Shown one piece after another: positions 54,284 to 63,800 of a stretch of DNA of 64,000 nucleotides. Under the pieces are notes generated by a model, which saw nothing but the letters and a program-made list of their open reading frames with translations, ran no database searches and was not told the origin of the DNA. Position numbers and translations under genes: made by a program. Each line of letters opens with the position of its first letter. The first letter of the stretch is position 1. Source of the stretch: VYFG01 sp965203365 (GTDB taxonomy: Bacteria; Pseudomonadota; Gammaproteobacteria; Arenicellales; Poriferihabitantaceae); assembly GCA_965203365.1 (NCBI GenBank), contig OZ241878.1, positions 2,976,001-3,040,000 of the forward strand, given 5' to 3'.

Positions 54284-55045
54284 ATGGACCCGGAACTGCC
54301 GGCCGCCTATCGTCTGATCTCCGTTGAGATGGTGGAGAACTTGCGAGACCATGTGCAGGCCTTGGCGACGGACGGCATCGAAGAAGGTACCCTCATTCTG
54401 GCGGATCGGGTCCGGAAGATTTCTCCCCACGGGCCATGTTCATACACTGCGGACGGTCAGGCGGGCAACCTGCATGCCGCCTTGGTGCTGGAGCCGGATT
54501 TTCCCTCCGAGCGAGACCATGAAATCTTGTTTGTCGCTCTGGTCAGTCTGGCCCATGCGATTGCGACCCATGTGTCCCCTTTGACCGCCCTGCGTTTCGG
54601 TTGGCCCAACGAAGTCCGGATCGCCAGCTACCGGGTCGGTGCGGTCTGGCTGGACCGGGGCGAGTCCGCTGGCCGTCGCTGGCTGACCATTACCCTGACC
54701 GTGAATGTCACCGATACCCTGTCACACGACAGTCAGGAGGAGATGAGTCTGCATCAGGCGGAAGGTCATTCTTCGATCACGCCGCAGGCCTTGTTCGCCT
54801 CGTGGGCCCGGGAGTTTATCCGCTGGATCAATGTGTGGGATGATCGCGGTTTCCGCCATGTGCTGGACCAATGGAAAGCGCGGGTGGATGTCACCGACTG
54901 TCCGGTGTCCATCCAGCAACCTGGAGGGGTCATCGAGGGGGTGGGTTCGAGGGTGGATGAGGAGGGTCGACTGGTCATTCGACGGAAAGATGGTACCGAG
55001 GCCCGATTGTCCTCCCGTCTCTTTCTGGGCTGGGAATCGTTTTGA
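54284..55045 (+). CDS. BirA-like protein (biotin/lipoate ligase fold, DUF4444-type)
   Basis: 253 residues. The central region has the look of the biotin/lipoate protein ligase fold: RKISPHGPCSYTADGQAGNL, then HAALVLEPDF in place of the G-R-G-x-x-G-R-x-W loop, LRFGWPNEVRIASYRVGAVW (compare KWPND in BirA), WLTITLTVNVTDTL and SWAREFIRWIN. The C-terminal GSRVDEEGRLVIRRKDG resembles the BirA SH3-like end. The altered glycine loop suggests it is not a standard biotinylating enzyme. It lies in a tight gene set behind fdh, so it may act on a cofactor or protein of that system. Confidence 0.6.
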   Translation: MDPELPAAYRLISVEMVENLRDHVQALATDGIEEGTLILADRVRKISPHGPCSYTADGQAGNLHAALVLEPDFPSERDHEILFVALVSLAHAIATHVSPLTALRFGWPNEVRIASYRVGAVWLDRGESAGRRWLTITLTVNVTDTLSHDSQEEMSLHQAEGHSSITPQALFASWAREFIRWINVWDDRGFRHVLDQWKARVDVTDCPVSIQQPGGVIEGVGSRVDEEGRLVIRRKDGTEARLSSRLFLGWESF

Positions 55046-55052
55046 TCCGATC

Positions 55053-55799
55053 ATGAAACATCCGTCACACTCGTCGACCAGGCGCCATTTTGTCAAGACC
55101 TGTCTGGCTGCGGCGACGGCCGTCGCCGCCAACCCCACCGTGATGGCCCGGTCAGCACCGCTACGGCGCTACAACCGAGTGCTGCTTGTCCATCGCGACG
55201 GGAACCCGGTCGACAGTGGTTCGCTTTCTCGGGACGACGCGTTCATTTTTCATTACCCGTACATCACCACGCCCTGCTTTCTTCTGGACATCGGTCGTCG
55301 GCTGAATATCAGTCAGGAAATGTTCACGGAAGACGGGCGGTCCTATCGTTGGCAAGGTGGTTCGGGTCCGAAGGCGTCGGTGGTGTCGTTTTCCGCCATC
55401 TGTGCCCACCAGCTCAGCTATCCGACCCGCACAGTGAGCTTTCTCAATTTCCGCCCGGAAATGACCCGCTATATGGATGGCCAGTATCAGGTGCAGGAGC
55501 GAAAACAGGTCATCTACTGTTGCTCGGAACGCAGTGTCTATGACCCGGCCCGTGGAGCGGAAGTGATTGGCGGTCCCGCCCGACAACCCCTGACGACCGT
55601 GGAACTGGAATACGACGAGGCGAATGACCACTATTATGCGGTCGGCACCCGGGGCGGCGAACTGTATGAGCACTTCTTCTCCCGGTTCAGCTTTCAACTC
55701 GCCATGGAACATGAGATCGATAATGTCCGGGCTCTGGTGGAGCACTCGGCGGTAGTGATTCCGCATGACCGGTACTCCAGTCAGCCAGTGTCCTGTTGA
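55053..55799 (+). CDS. Tat-exported Rieske-like protein with altered cluster motif
   Basis: 248 residues. The N-terminus has a twin-arginine signal (STRRHFVKTCLAAATAVAAN). The C-terminal half resembles a Rieske [2Fe-2S] domain: SFSAICAHQLSYP would be the first C-x-H box, and KQVIYCCSERSVYDPARGAE, then VIGGPARQPL, the second. In ordinary Rieske proteins the second box is C-P-x-H-x-S-x-F-D; here the His position holds Glu (C-C-S-E-R-S-V-Y-D). Either the cluster is bound differently or it is lost. It is probably periplasmic, last in the set behind formate dehydrogenase, 7 bases after the BirA-like gene. Confidence 0.6.
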   Translation: MKHPSHSSTRRHFVKTCLAAATAVAANPTVMARSAPLRRYNRVLLVHRDGNPVDSGSLSRDDAFIFHYPYITTPCFLLDIGRRLNISQEMFTEDGRSYRWQGGSGPKASVVSFSAICAHQLSYPTRTVSFLNFRPEMTRYMDGQYQVQERKQVIYCCSERSVYDPARGAEVIGGPARQPLTTVELEYDEANDHYYAVGTRGGELYEHFFSRFSFQLAMEHEIDNVRALVEHSAVVIPHDRYSSQPVSC

Positions 55800-55812
55800 T
55801 TTGATTCCGGGG

Positions 55813-57045
55813 TCAGGAGAACCGTTGACTGCGGTAGGGGGTCAGGTCCAGGGACGGTTGATGATCGACCAGCCATTCGGCGACGAGCTTTCCGGTGATC
55901 CCCGCTAAGGTCAGCCCCAGATGTTGGTGGCCGAAGGCGAGGCAGATATCGGGTGACACCGGGCTGGGCCCGATGACCGGCAACGCGTCCGGGAATGTGG
56001 GCCGGAACCCGAGCCAGGATTGGGATGGCTCTTCTTCCAGATGGAACATCTGCCGCGCCTTGCGGGTGATGTAAGCCACCCGGGTGGCACTGGGCGGTTT
56101 GTCCAATGAGGCAATTTCCACGGTCCCGGCAAACCGCAGCCCCTCGCTGGTGGGGGTGGCATAGAAACCCGCTTCCGCCCAGCCGACGGGTCGGCTGATC
56201 AAGGATGACCGATCAGCAAACTGGACATGGTATCCCCGTTCCACATTCAGGGGCAGCTGGTGGGTACCGGCCCCTTGGATGGCCCTGGAAAAGGCTCCGG
56301 CACAAATGACAACCGCATTCGCGTCGATGCGTTCCGCATTGTCCAGGATAACACGGCACCCCGGCTCCACGGCGAAGACACCCGCTTGGCGGAATAAGCC
56401 ACCATGTGCCTGGAAATGCGTCACGAACCGGTCCACCAGCGATTTGGGGTTGCTGACATGCCGCACGCCTGGAAACCACAAGGCCCGATAGCAATCCATG
56501 GCGAGCGCCGGTTCCAGCTCATGCAATTGACGATTGTCCAGCGTGTCGAAGACACTGCCTTGTTCGGCCCGTTTTCGATTGGATGCCAAGTTGTTCTCAT
56601 AGGCTTGACGGGTTTGGTAGACATTGAGGAAACCTCGCTGGGGCAACAGCGATTGTGATCCGGTGTCATCGATCAGGGGATCCAGTCCGGCCGCCGCTTG
56701 GGACAGCAATGCACCGAGGGCCAGGATGATCCGGTCGACTTGTGACGGGGTGCAGTGGCGGAGAAAGTCGACCATCCAGCGGGGATGGCGTAGTGCGTGG
56801 AACAGGTCCACACTCAGCGGACTGTCGCGTGACAGCAGCCGTGACGGCAGAGACGAAAAGAGGGACGGATGGTTGATCGGGATGCAGCCATAATCCGCAA
56901 TGGTACAGGCATTGCCGTAAGAAGTGCCGGTGCCCGGTTCATTCCGGTCCAACAAGATGACGTGCTGTCCCTTGCGTTGAAGCCACAGCGCCACGCAAAC
57001 GCCGACGATGCCGGCACCGACCACCACGGTGGTGAGTCGCGCCAT
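55813..57045 (-). CDS. DadA-like FAD-dependent D-amino acid dehydrogenase/oxidase
   Basis: 410-residue DAO-family flavoprotein. The N-terminal FAD fold is TTVVVGAGIVGVCVALWLQR, then KGQHVILLDRNEPGTGTSYG. The middle carries HELEPALAMDCYRALWFPGV, then RHVSNPKSLVDRF. The C-terminus is WLGFRPTFPDALPVIGPSPV with FGHQHLGLTLAGITGKLVAE. It oxidises a D-amino acid or N-methylated amino acid and passes electrons to quinone. The start ATG 57045 shares a base with the stop of the DUF2237 gene. Confidence 0.9.
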   Translation of the reverse strand: MARLTTVVVGAGIVGVCVALWLQRKGQHVILLDRNEPGTGTSYGNACTIADYGCIPINHPSLFSSLPSRLLSRDSPLSVDLFHALRHPRWMVDFLRHCTPSQVDRIILALGALLSQAAAGLDPLIDDTGSQSLLPQRGFLNVYQTRQAYENNLASNRKRAEQGSVFDTLDNRQLHELEPALAMDCYRALWFPGVRHVSNPKSLVDRFVTHFQAHGGLFRQAGVFAVEPGCRVILDNAERIDANAVVICAGAFSRAIQGAGTHQLPLNVERGYHVQFADRSSLISRPVGWAEAGFYATPTSEGLRFAGTVEIASLDKPPSATRVAYITRKARQMFHLEEEPSQSWLGFRPTFPDALPVIGPSPVSPDICLAFGHQHLGLTLAGITGKLVAEWLVDHQPSLDLTPYRSQRFS

Positions 57046-57425
57046 CAGGACAGATCGATCGCGTGGCGGGATAGATCGGCAAACGCAATGATGTCCAGAG
57101 CCCTTTGATGGGTGGCCCGCATCACGACTTTCGGGGCCACGCCCGCCTCCAGGGCTTCTTGCCAGCGGGCCGCGCACAGGCACCAGCGGTCGCCGGGATT
57201 CAGGCCGGGAAACTGAAAATCGGGGATCGGCGTGGACAGATCATTCCCGCGGGACCTGCTGAATTCAAGAAACTCGGCCGTGACTTCCACACAGACCGTA
57301 TGGGATCCCAGATCCTCCGGGCCGGTTTCACAACACCCGTTGCGGACAAATCCCGTCATGGGTTGGGTGGAGCAGATGGCGAGGGGTTCGTCGAGAACAC
57401 TTTTTTGATCTTTGGGCCAGGACAT
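57045..57425 (-). CDS. DUF2237 family protein
   Basis: 126 residues matching DUF2237: QPMTGFVRNGCCETGPEDLG, HTVCVEVTAEFLEFSRSRGN, NPGDRWCLCAARWQEALEAG, and APKVVMRATHQRALDI with a C-terminal helix. Four cysteines in the conserved region may bind metal. The function is unknown. It is coupled to the DadA-like gene (TGATG). Confidence 0.85.
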   Translation of the reverse strand: MSWPKDQKSVLDEPLAICSTQPMTGFVRNGCCETGPEDLGSHTVCVEVTAEFLEFSRSRGNDLSTPIPDFQFPGLNPGDRWCLCAARWQEALEAGVAPKVVMRATHQRALDIIAFADLSRHAIDLS

Positions 57426-57569
57426 GACGGACCTCGTGTTGGATTCGATAGCGGTATTCTATCTTGCTCGGACAGGATTTATTGACCGATGGTTCTGGGC
57501 CGGGCGGCTTGATTGATACGACATTCGACCCCCGTGCTCCGGACAGGCGAGGTTGGCTGTAGTGTTTGG

Positions 57570-58349
57570 TCACGGCCCCCTCGGGCGAAAGTTTGGAAAC
57601 TCGTACTGTCTAGCGGATAAGCAAGGGCTTTTTGACCCATGCAGATATTCCGCGACCTGGACAGCGTTTGGACGAAACAGTAAGATGGTCGTGGTGCGAG
57701 TTCCGTATTCGGCACCCTGGATGAAAATGGGCGACAGTTGACGTTCCCTTTCCTGATCAAGCCCACTGTCGGGTAATTGCGCATCGGGTGTCGGTGTCGT
57801 ATCCAGCATCATAGGCAACAGGGCCTCGGTTTCGAGGGTTGGATTCGTCTGGATATAGCGGGACATCTCCTGAACACCACGGGACATTTTTGGCCACACC
57901 GTCTCCAGTGGGCTGTTACTGATACTGTGAAAGCCGCTTTCCAATGGGCGGGGCGCTTTGTCACCATACCCCCATACCAGCAGATTCTTCTCGTCACCGT
58001 AAACCAGATTGAACGGATTGTAGGCTTGCTGATGTGTCTGGAGAAAATTGTGGAAGTGGGACGCATCCCAGGCAAGCGTCAGGCTGTTGACCACCAGCTC
58101 TCCCCGGCTGCGGGCATTGGGCCGCTGGGTGGTGCTGGACCGCAAGTTGGTGACCGCACTGAATCTGCCCGTTGTGTTGATCCCCAGCCAACTGCCTCCG
58201 GCTGTCAGGTCCCGGCCTGCAAAGAGATGTGGCGGGTCTTCCCACCAGTGCATTGGGCGGCTGGGTCGGGCATGATACTCGTCCCGATTGGCGGCGATAA
58301 TCAGAGGATAATGCGGGTGCTGATGGCGGGCGATAAAGAGAATACACAT
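57570..58349 (-). CDS. TANGO2/NRDE family protein
   Basis: 259 residues starting MCILFIARHQHPHYPLIIAA, followed by NRDE, the motif naming the family (N-terminal Cys2 and NRDE). Then come FAGRDLTAGGSWLGINTTGR, FSAVTNLRS and the C-terminal RTTTILLFRPNAVQVAEY. NRDE/TANGO2 proteins are related to N-terminal-nucleophile hydrolases, and heme handling has been proposed for some members. The start is ATG 58349 so that Cys is residue 2. Its promoter side faces the first direct repeat at 58394. Confidence 0.85.
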   Translation of the reverse strand: MCILFIARHQHPHYPLIIAANRDEYHARPSRPMHWWEDPPHLFAGRDLTAGGSWLGINTTGRFSAVTNLRSSTTQRPNARSRGELVVNSLTLAWDASHFHNFLQTHQQAYNPFNLVYGDEKNLLVWGYGDKAPRPLESGFHSISNSPLETVWPKMSRGVQEMSRYIQTNPTLETEALLPMMLDTTPTPDAQLPDSGLDQERERQLSPIFIQGAEYGTRTTTILLFRPNAVQVAEYLHGSKSPCLSARQYEFPNFRPRGP

Positions 58350-58393
58350 GGCGAGAAAAGGGGAAACCAAACGGTCTATCCGTTTTTTCGGCG

Positions 58394-58700
58394 ATTCACA
58401 TCAGTGACGATGGATCTTTCCAACCTTGTTGTTTTGCGGGGTCACCATCATTCGGGAAAACTTCTGCTGGGCCAGCCTTATCTTGGGGAAAACCGGTATG
58501 AGACGTTGGCCGGAAAAAGCCTACCAGCCACCATCGGTAGAACGACTTGAAGCCACCTTGGATTGACGTCATCTGTGGACAAGATTGAAGGTGTACTCTA
58601 CCAGTTGGTTCGGTTAGGGTCGATGTGCTCCATGGCCTGATCATCCGAACATATATCGAATCAGGTAGGTAGAGAGTCGATGGATGCCTGAAATTCTATA
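58394..58700 (+). repeat. Direct repeat 1, about 300 bases (pairs with 60506-60805)
   Basis: Shares many blocks in order with the second copy: ATCAGTGACGATGG, TCGGGAAAACTTCTGCT versus TCGGAAAAACTCCTGCT, ACCATCGGTAG, CCACCTTGGAT, GTGGACAAGA versus ACGGACAAGA, and GGTAGAGAGTCGATGGATGCC versus a similar end. Identity is roughly 70-75% by eye with small indels. No coding potential is seen. Confidence 0.75.
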
Positions 58701-59160
58701 GGTTGATGAGTCTAAACTTCCGGGAAATGACATGAACCACGATAGCTGATGAGATTTGGGAATGCCTGATTCAAATCCTGGTGGGTGACACGGGTTGGGC
58801 GTCTTCGGAATCAACACTGAAAGCCACATAGCAGGCGGCGGTTGCCACTGGCCGACAAAATCAGCCGCACTGGCGGAGGGGGATGGTAAACCCTGACGTC
58901 GGGAGAAAGCGGAGATTTTGTTGATTCATGGAGGATGTGCGGGGTAAACTGGTTTCAGATCCGTCATCAGGCGTCCGCTGCAATCAGACTGCCGATGGAC
59001 CGACGGGACCGCTATCGGGAGTGGGTGACACTTTGTCGATCCTCTCGATGCGATCGTGCTTTGGTTGACGGTAAGCCAACCCCCATTGTACTCCTTGATC
59101 ATGAACTTCACTCAGGCTCACCAACTTAACGACATCAATCGTAAAGTCTAAACACGCGAA
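58701..59160. other. Noncoding between direct repeat 1 and the low-GC gene
   Basis: About 460 bases with no recognisable gene. Composition shifts to AT-richer from about 59050 onward, toward the 59161 gene. The promoter of that gene should be in this stretch. Confidence 0.4.
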
Positions 59161-60435
59161 ATGAAAGCCTGCAAAGTAGACGAATGCCAACTCGGGCACT
59201 GGATTGACGGCTCAACAGGAACTATTTGGTATCTTGGTCCAGCTATCACGAAAAAACTTGCTCAGAAAATAATCGCAGCAGAACGAAGAGGCATGCACAG
59301 TCATATCGTGATTGATTTGGACGCTGACATTGATCGAAGCGGATACGGTGACACAGCCGGTGTCCGCATACTTTACGAAGAAGGCATAAACATTCAGAAG
59401 CGAGCCGGACTCAGGGTGGCTGCTTTTTCTGCGGACGGCTTTGGCGTTTTATGGTCGCCAATTGCCGAGCGCATTGATGAGATCAAGGAAGTGACGGTAA
59501 ACGGTATCTGGATGGAAGGAGATGAACTTGAAGAGTTGCGACTTTGGATGGAAAGAATGGTGGGGATAGAGCCACAGCGACCAGAAAACACGAGCACAAA
59601 AGAACACGAGAACGAATCGAGGCAGAACAGTCTTTTCGATGACATTGATCTTTTCACAAATGAGCCATCAGACAACTCAGTTGAAAGCCAACTTGTTCCT
59701 GACGAGCCGAAGGTAAAGGTTGACCCAGTGAACGAATCAGACATTAACAAAGTCGAAAAGCATCTTGATGAACATCCCATAAGAGACTTTAAGAGTGAAA
59801 GGTGGACAGAAGTGTACACCGGCTATGTGGGTTTTATTGAGATTCACCTCACTGGTGCGAGGTTGTCTGAAAAAATGACACTCACGGTTCCCAACGAATT
59901 TAAGGGAATTGGATTGGAAGACAATCTCAAAAAGCGGTTACGGGAGACACTACAGCTAGATATCACTGATAAAGTTGACTTGGGAGCAAAAGACGTCAAT
60001 AGACGAGTTGATGCTTTCAGGGAGATTTTTACAAAGAATGTTGGAAAACCTATGGGGCGCATATATAAGAAGTCCGAATGGTCAGTTATGAAATCAAAAT
60101 GGGATGAGATCGAGAAGCTGGTTCAGACCGCCAACACAAAAATTCCAAGCTCACTGGATGATGCAGTAAACGATGCGATCAATACAATTGCTACCGATTA
60201 CGCGAAAGTTCCCAAACTGGAGAACTCCGGCTGGACCGTCGATAAGATCGAAAATACTCTAAAGAAACAGTTACACCAGCAGAAACCCGCTCAGATGAAA
60301 CTTGAACTGGTACGTAAAGATCTGACTTGGGACATGTTGAATGATGGCAAGGTTCAGCAGAAGATTATAGAGATATACCCCGAACTAGAAGGCACAGGAC
60401 TGTTCCAAAGCAGAAAAGCATATGCTATTCCCTGA
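59161..60435 (+). CDS. Unknown low-GC gene, possible defence gene
   Basis: 424 residues with clearly lower GC and different codon use than all neighbours. The N-terminal 120 residues (GHWIDGSTGTIWYLGPAITK, HIVIDLDADIDRSGYGDTAG, FSADGFGVLWSPIAERID) look like one half of a phospholipase-D-like fold but lack a clear HxKxxxxD motif. A hydrophilic linker (about 130-200) follows, then a lysine-rich C-terminal region with FREIFTKNVGKPMGRIYKKS. It has no signal or membrane segment. It is bracketed by approximately 300-base direct repeats and adjacent to hsdR. I do not recognise the family; a defence function is inference from position and transfer signs. Confidence 0.75.
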   Translation: MKACKVDECQLGHWIDGSTGTIWYLGPAITKKLAQKIIAAERRGMHSHIVIDLDADIDRSGYGDTAGVRILYEEGINIQKRAGLRVAAFSADGFGVLWSPIAERIDEIKEVTVNGIWMEGDELEELRLWMERMVGIEPQRPENTSTKEHENESRQNSLFDDIDLFTNEPSDNSVESQLVPDEPKVKVDPVNESDINKVEKHLDEHPIRDFKSERWTEVYTGYVGFIEIHLTGARLSEKMTLTVPNEFKGIGLEDNLKKRLRETLQLDITDKVDLGAKDVNRRVDAFREIFTKNVGKPMGRIYKKSEWSVMKSKWDEIEKLVQTANTKIPSSLDDAVNDAINTIATDYAKVPKLENSGWTVDKIENTLKKQLHQQKPAQMKLELVRKDLTWDMLNDGKVQQKIIEIYPELEGTGLFQSRKAYAIP

Positions 60436-60505
60436 AAGTCTTGAGCTATGGGGCGGCATTTGAGGGCTTTTTGAGGGAAACGAATAACCTATCCCTTATG
60501 TCAGG

Positions 60506-60805
60506 CGATTCGCATCAGTGACGATGGGTTTCTGCACCCATGTCTTTTGAGGAGTGTCATCGCACTTCGGAAAAACTCCTGCTCAATCATCCCTGCCTTG
60601 GGGAAATCAGTGTAAAACGTTGTCAGGCAACGACCTATCAGCTACCATCGGTAGGGTGACTGGAAACCACCTTGGATCGACGTTATCCACGGACAAGAAC
60701 GAATGCGTACACTATCAGTCGGTTCGTTTTAGGTTGATTTGATCAGTGGCCGTATCATCCGGGTATATATTGAACAAGGTAGGGGGAGCCGGTTGATGCC
60801 CGGTT
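60506..60805 (+). repeat. Direct repeat 2, about 300 bases (pairs with 58394-58700)
   Basis: Same order of conserved blocks as the first copy, in the same orientation. It ends exactly at the stop of hsdR on the minus strand. Confidence 0.75.
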
Positions 60806-63800
60806 TCATTGAACGACCCATTCCGCGGACAACACTTCAGCCTGTTCCAGTACGGTCTGGGTGGCCTTCTCTCGCTTGTCTGGTGGATACCCATACCGGC
60901 TCAAAATGCGTTTGACCAGACGGCGGAGGTTGGCGCGGACATTTTCCCGATGGGTCCAGTCAATCCTGACATTCTTCCTCACAGTGTCCACCAAGTCACG
61001 GGCAATGTTTCGGAGTGTGTCGTCACCCAGCACCTCGACCGCACTGTCACTGGTCTCCAGAGCGTCATAGAAGGCTAGCTCGTCATTATTCAGCCCCAGG
61101 GCCTCGCCGCGGGCGTCAGCCGCACGAAGTTCCCGAGCCAACTGGATGAGTTCTTCAATGACCTGGGCAGCCTCGATGGCACGGCTTTGATAGCGTCGCA
61201 GGGACTGTTCCAGCATCTCGGCGAATGAGCGTGATTGCACGATATTTCGGCGCCGACGAATAGCCACCTCGCCCTTCAGCAGTTTTTGCAACATCTCTAC
61301 CGCCAGATGGCGTTGTTTCATCCCCTTGACCTGTTCCAGAAACTGCTCCGACAGGATGGAGATATCGGGTTTCTCCAGCCCTGCCATCTTAAAAATGTCA
61401 ACGACCTCCTCAGAGTCCACCGCCCGTGACACCAACTGGCGAATAGCATAATCCAGCTCTTCATCCGATCGGCTCTGTCCGGCGGCCCGCTTGGACAGTG
61501 CGGACCGAACGGCTTGATAGAATGATACATCGTCCCGAATGCGGGTCGTCTCTTCGTGGGGCACGGCCAGAGCGAAGGCTCGGGTCAGTTCTGAGACCGC
61601 ACGAAGGCAGCGTTCCTTTCCGTTGGTCTGAGACAGCACATGTTCCTGGGCGGACGGCAGCAGGCTCAGGCGATCCGATGCGGCGCCGCCTGTCCAGGCC
61701 GAATGGTTAAATCCATGGAACAGTCCCCGGCAGATATCGTACTTTTCCCGCATCAAGGTGACCGCCTTGGACTGGTCCAGCACGGTGTCTCCTTGACCAC
61801 CACTTCGGGTGTAGGTCGCCAATGCCAGCTCCAGTTCGTTGGACAAACCAATGTAGTCTACGACCAGTCCTCCGGGCTTGTCTCGGAAAACCCGGTTGAC
61901 CCGGGCGATCGCCTGCATCAGGCCATGACCCCGCATCGGCTTGTCCACATACATCGTATGCAGACTAGGGGCATCGAAACCGGTGAGCCACATATCCCGC
62001 ACCAAAGCGATCCGAAATGGATCAGCTGGGTCTCGAAAGCAGTTCGCCAACGCTTCCCGCCGTGACTTACTGATAATGTGCGGTTGCCAGTCCGGCGGGT
62101 CGGAGGCACTGCCCGTGATGATCACTCTCATCCATCTCTCTTTGTTCGTGTCATCTGCTGGAGGTGCCCAGTGTGGGCGGAGTCGGGCCAGTTCGCGGTA
62201 CAACTCAATGCAAATGCGTCGACTCATGCAGACGATCATGGCCTTGCCATCCAGTGCTTCAATGCGGCGTTCAAAATGGGTCACGATATCTGCGGCGACA
62301 AGCGACAACCGTTTGTCTGATCCCACGATGGCCTCAATCTGAGCCCATCGGGTCTTGAGCTTTTCCTTGCGGACCAACTCCTCTCCCTCGGTGGCCTCTT
62401 CGAAGTCGGTGTCGAGACGGATCATCTCGCTTTCGTCCAGCGAGAGCTTGGCAAGGCGACTTTCATAATGGATCGGCACGGTGGCGCCGTCCTCGACCGC
62501 ACGCTGGATGTCGTAGATGCTGATATAGTTTCCAAACACCGCGCGGGTATTCGCGTCCTCCAGCTCGATGGGGGTGCCGGTAAAGCCGATGAAGGAGGCA
62601 TTGGGCAGCGCGTCACGCATATGACGGGCATATCCGTCGATAAAATCGTATTGGCTGCGGTGGGCCTCATCAGCGATGACCACGATGTTGCGCCGGTCCG
62701 ACAATAGGGGGTGTCGATCCCCTTTTTCCTCAGGGAAGAACTTCTGGATGGTGGTGAAGACCACCCCGCCTTGCTGAACAGTGAGCCGGTCACGCAGGTC
62801 GGCCCGACTTTCCGCTTGAACTGGTGGTTGCCGGATCAGGTCCTGGCAACGGGCGAAGGTCGAAAACAACTGATCGTCGAGGTCATTGCGGTCCGTGAGC
62901 ACCACTATCGTGGGATTGCCCATCGCAGGCTCACGAATGATCCGCCCGGCATAGAATGCCATGGTGAGACTTTTACCAGACCCCTGGGTATGCCAGACGA
63001 CACCGATGCGTCGGTCTCCCGGATTCCCTCCGGGTCGGTGAGGTTCGGGATGCTCGGAAACTACTGCCCCGGTTTTCCTGACATTGTTCGATTCTTGCTG
63101 CCGTTGAGCAGCGCGGGCCGTCTCGGCCACTGCGGTTCGCACCGCATGGAACTGGTGATACCCAGCCATCTTCTTGATCAGAACGCCGCTGCCATCATCC
63201 TCGAATACGACAAAATCCCGGATCAATTTCAGAAAGCGGCCCGGAGCGCAGATCCCCTCCAGCAGGACCCGTAACTCGGGCAGGGCTGGATCCGCCAAGG
63301 ACTCGCCTTCGATGGTCCGCCAGCGCTTGAACCATTCCCATCCGGCGGTCAGTGTTCCGATCTTCGCCTCAGTTCCGTCGGATACCATCAGACACATGTT
63401 CATGGCGAACAGTGTCGGCAATTCCGTCCGGTAGGTTTGGAGTTGTTGCCAAGCGGACCGGATGGTTGCCTCCTCGTCTGTTGGATTCTTAAGTTCGATC
63501 AATCCAAGGGGTAGGCCATTGACAAACAGGATGATATCCGGGCGGCGTTCATGTCGGTTCTCAACGACGGTGAACTGATTGACCGCTCTTAAGTCATTGC
63601 GGGTCGGGTCTTCGAAGTCGATCGCATAGACCTGATGGCCACGAATGGCCCCTTCGCCATTGCGGTATTCGACTGTCACGCCGTTGATCAGCATCCGGTG
63701 GAATGCCCGGTTGCGGATTTCTGTCGTGGTGCCCTGGAGCTGAGTCAGCTGTCGCCAGGCGCTGTCCAAGGCATCGACAGGGAGAGTGGGGTTGAGTCTT

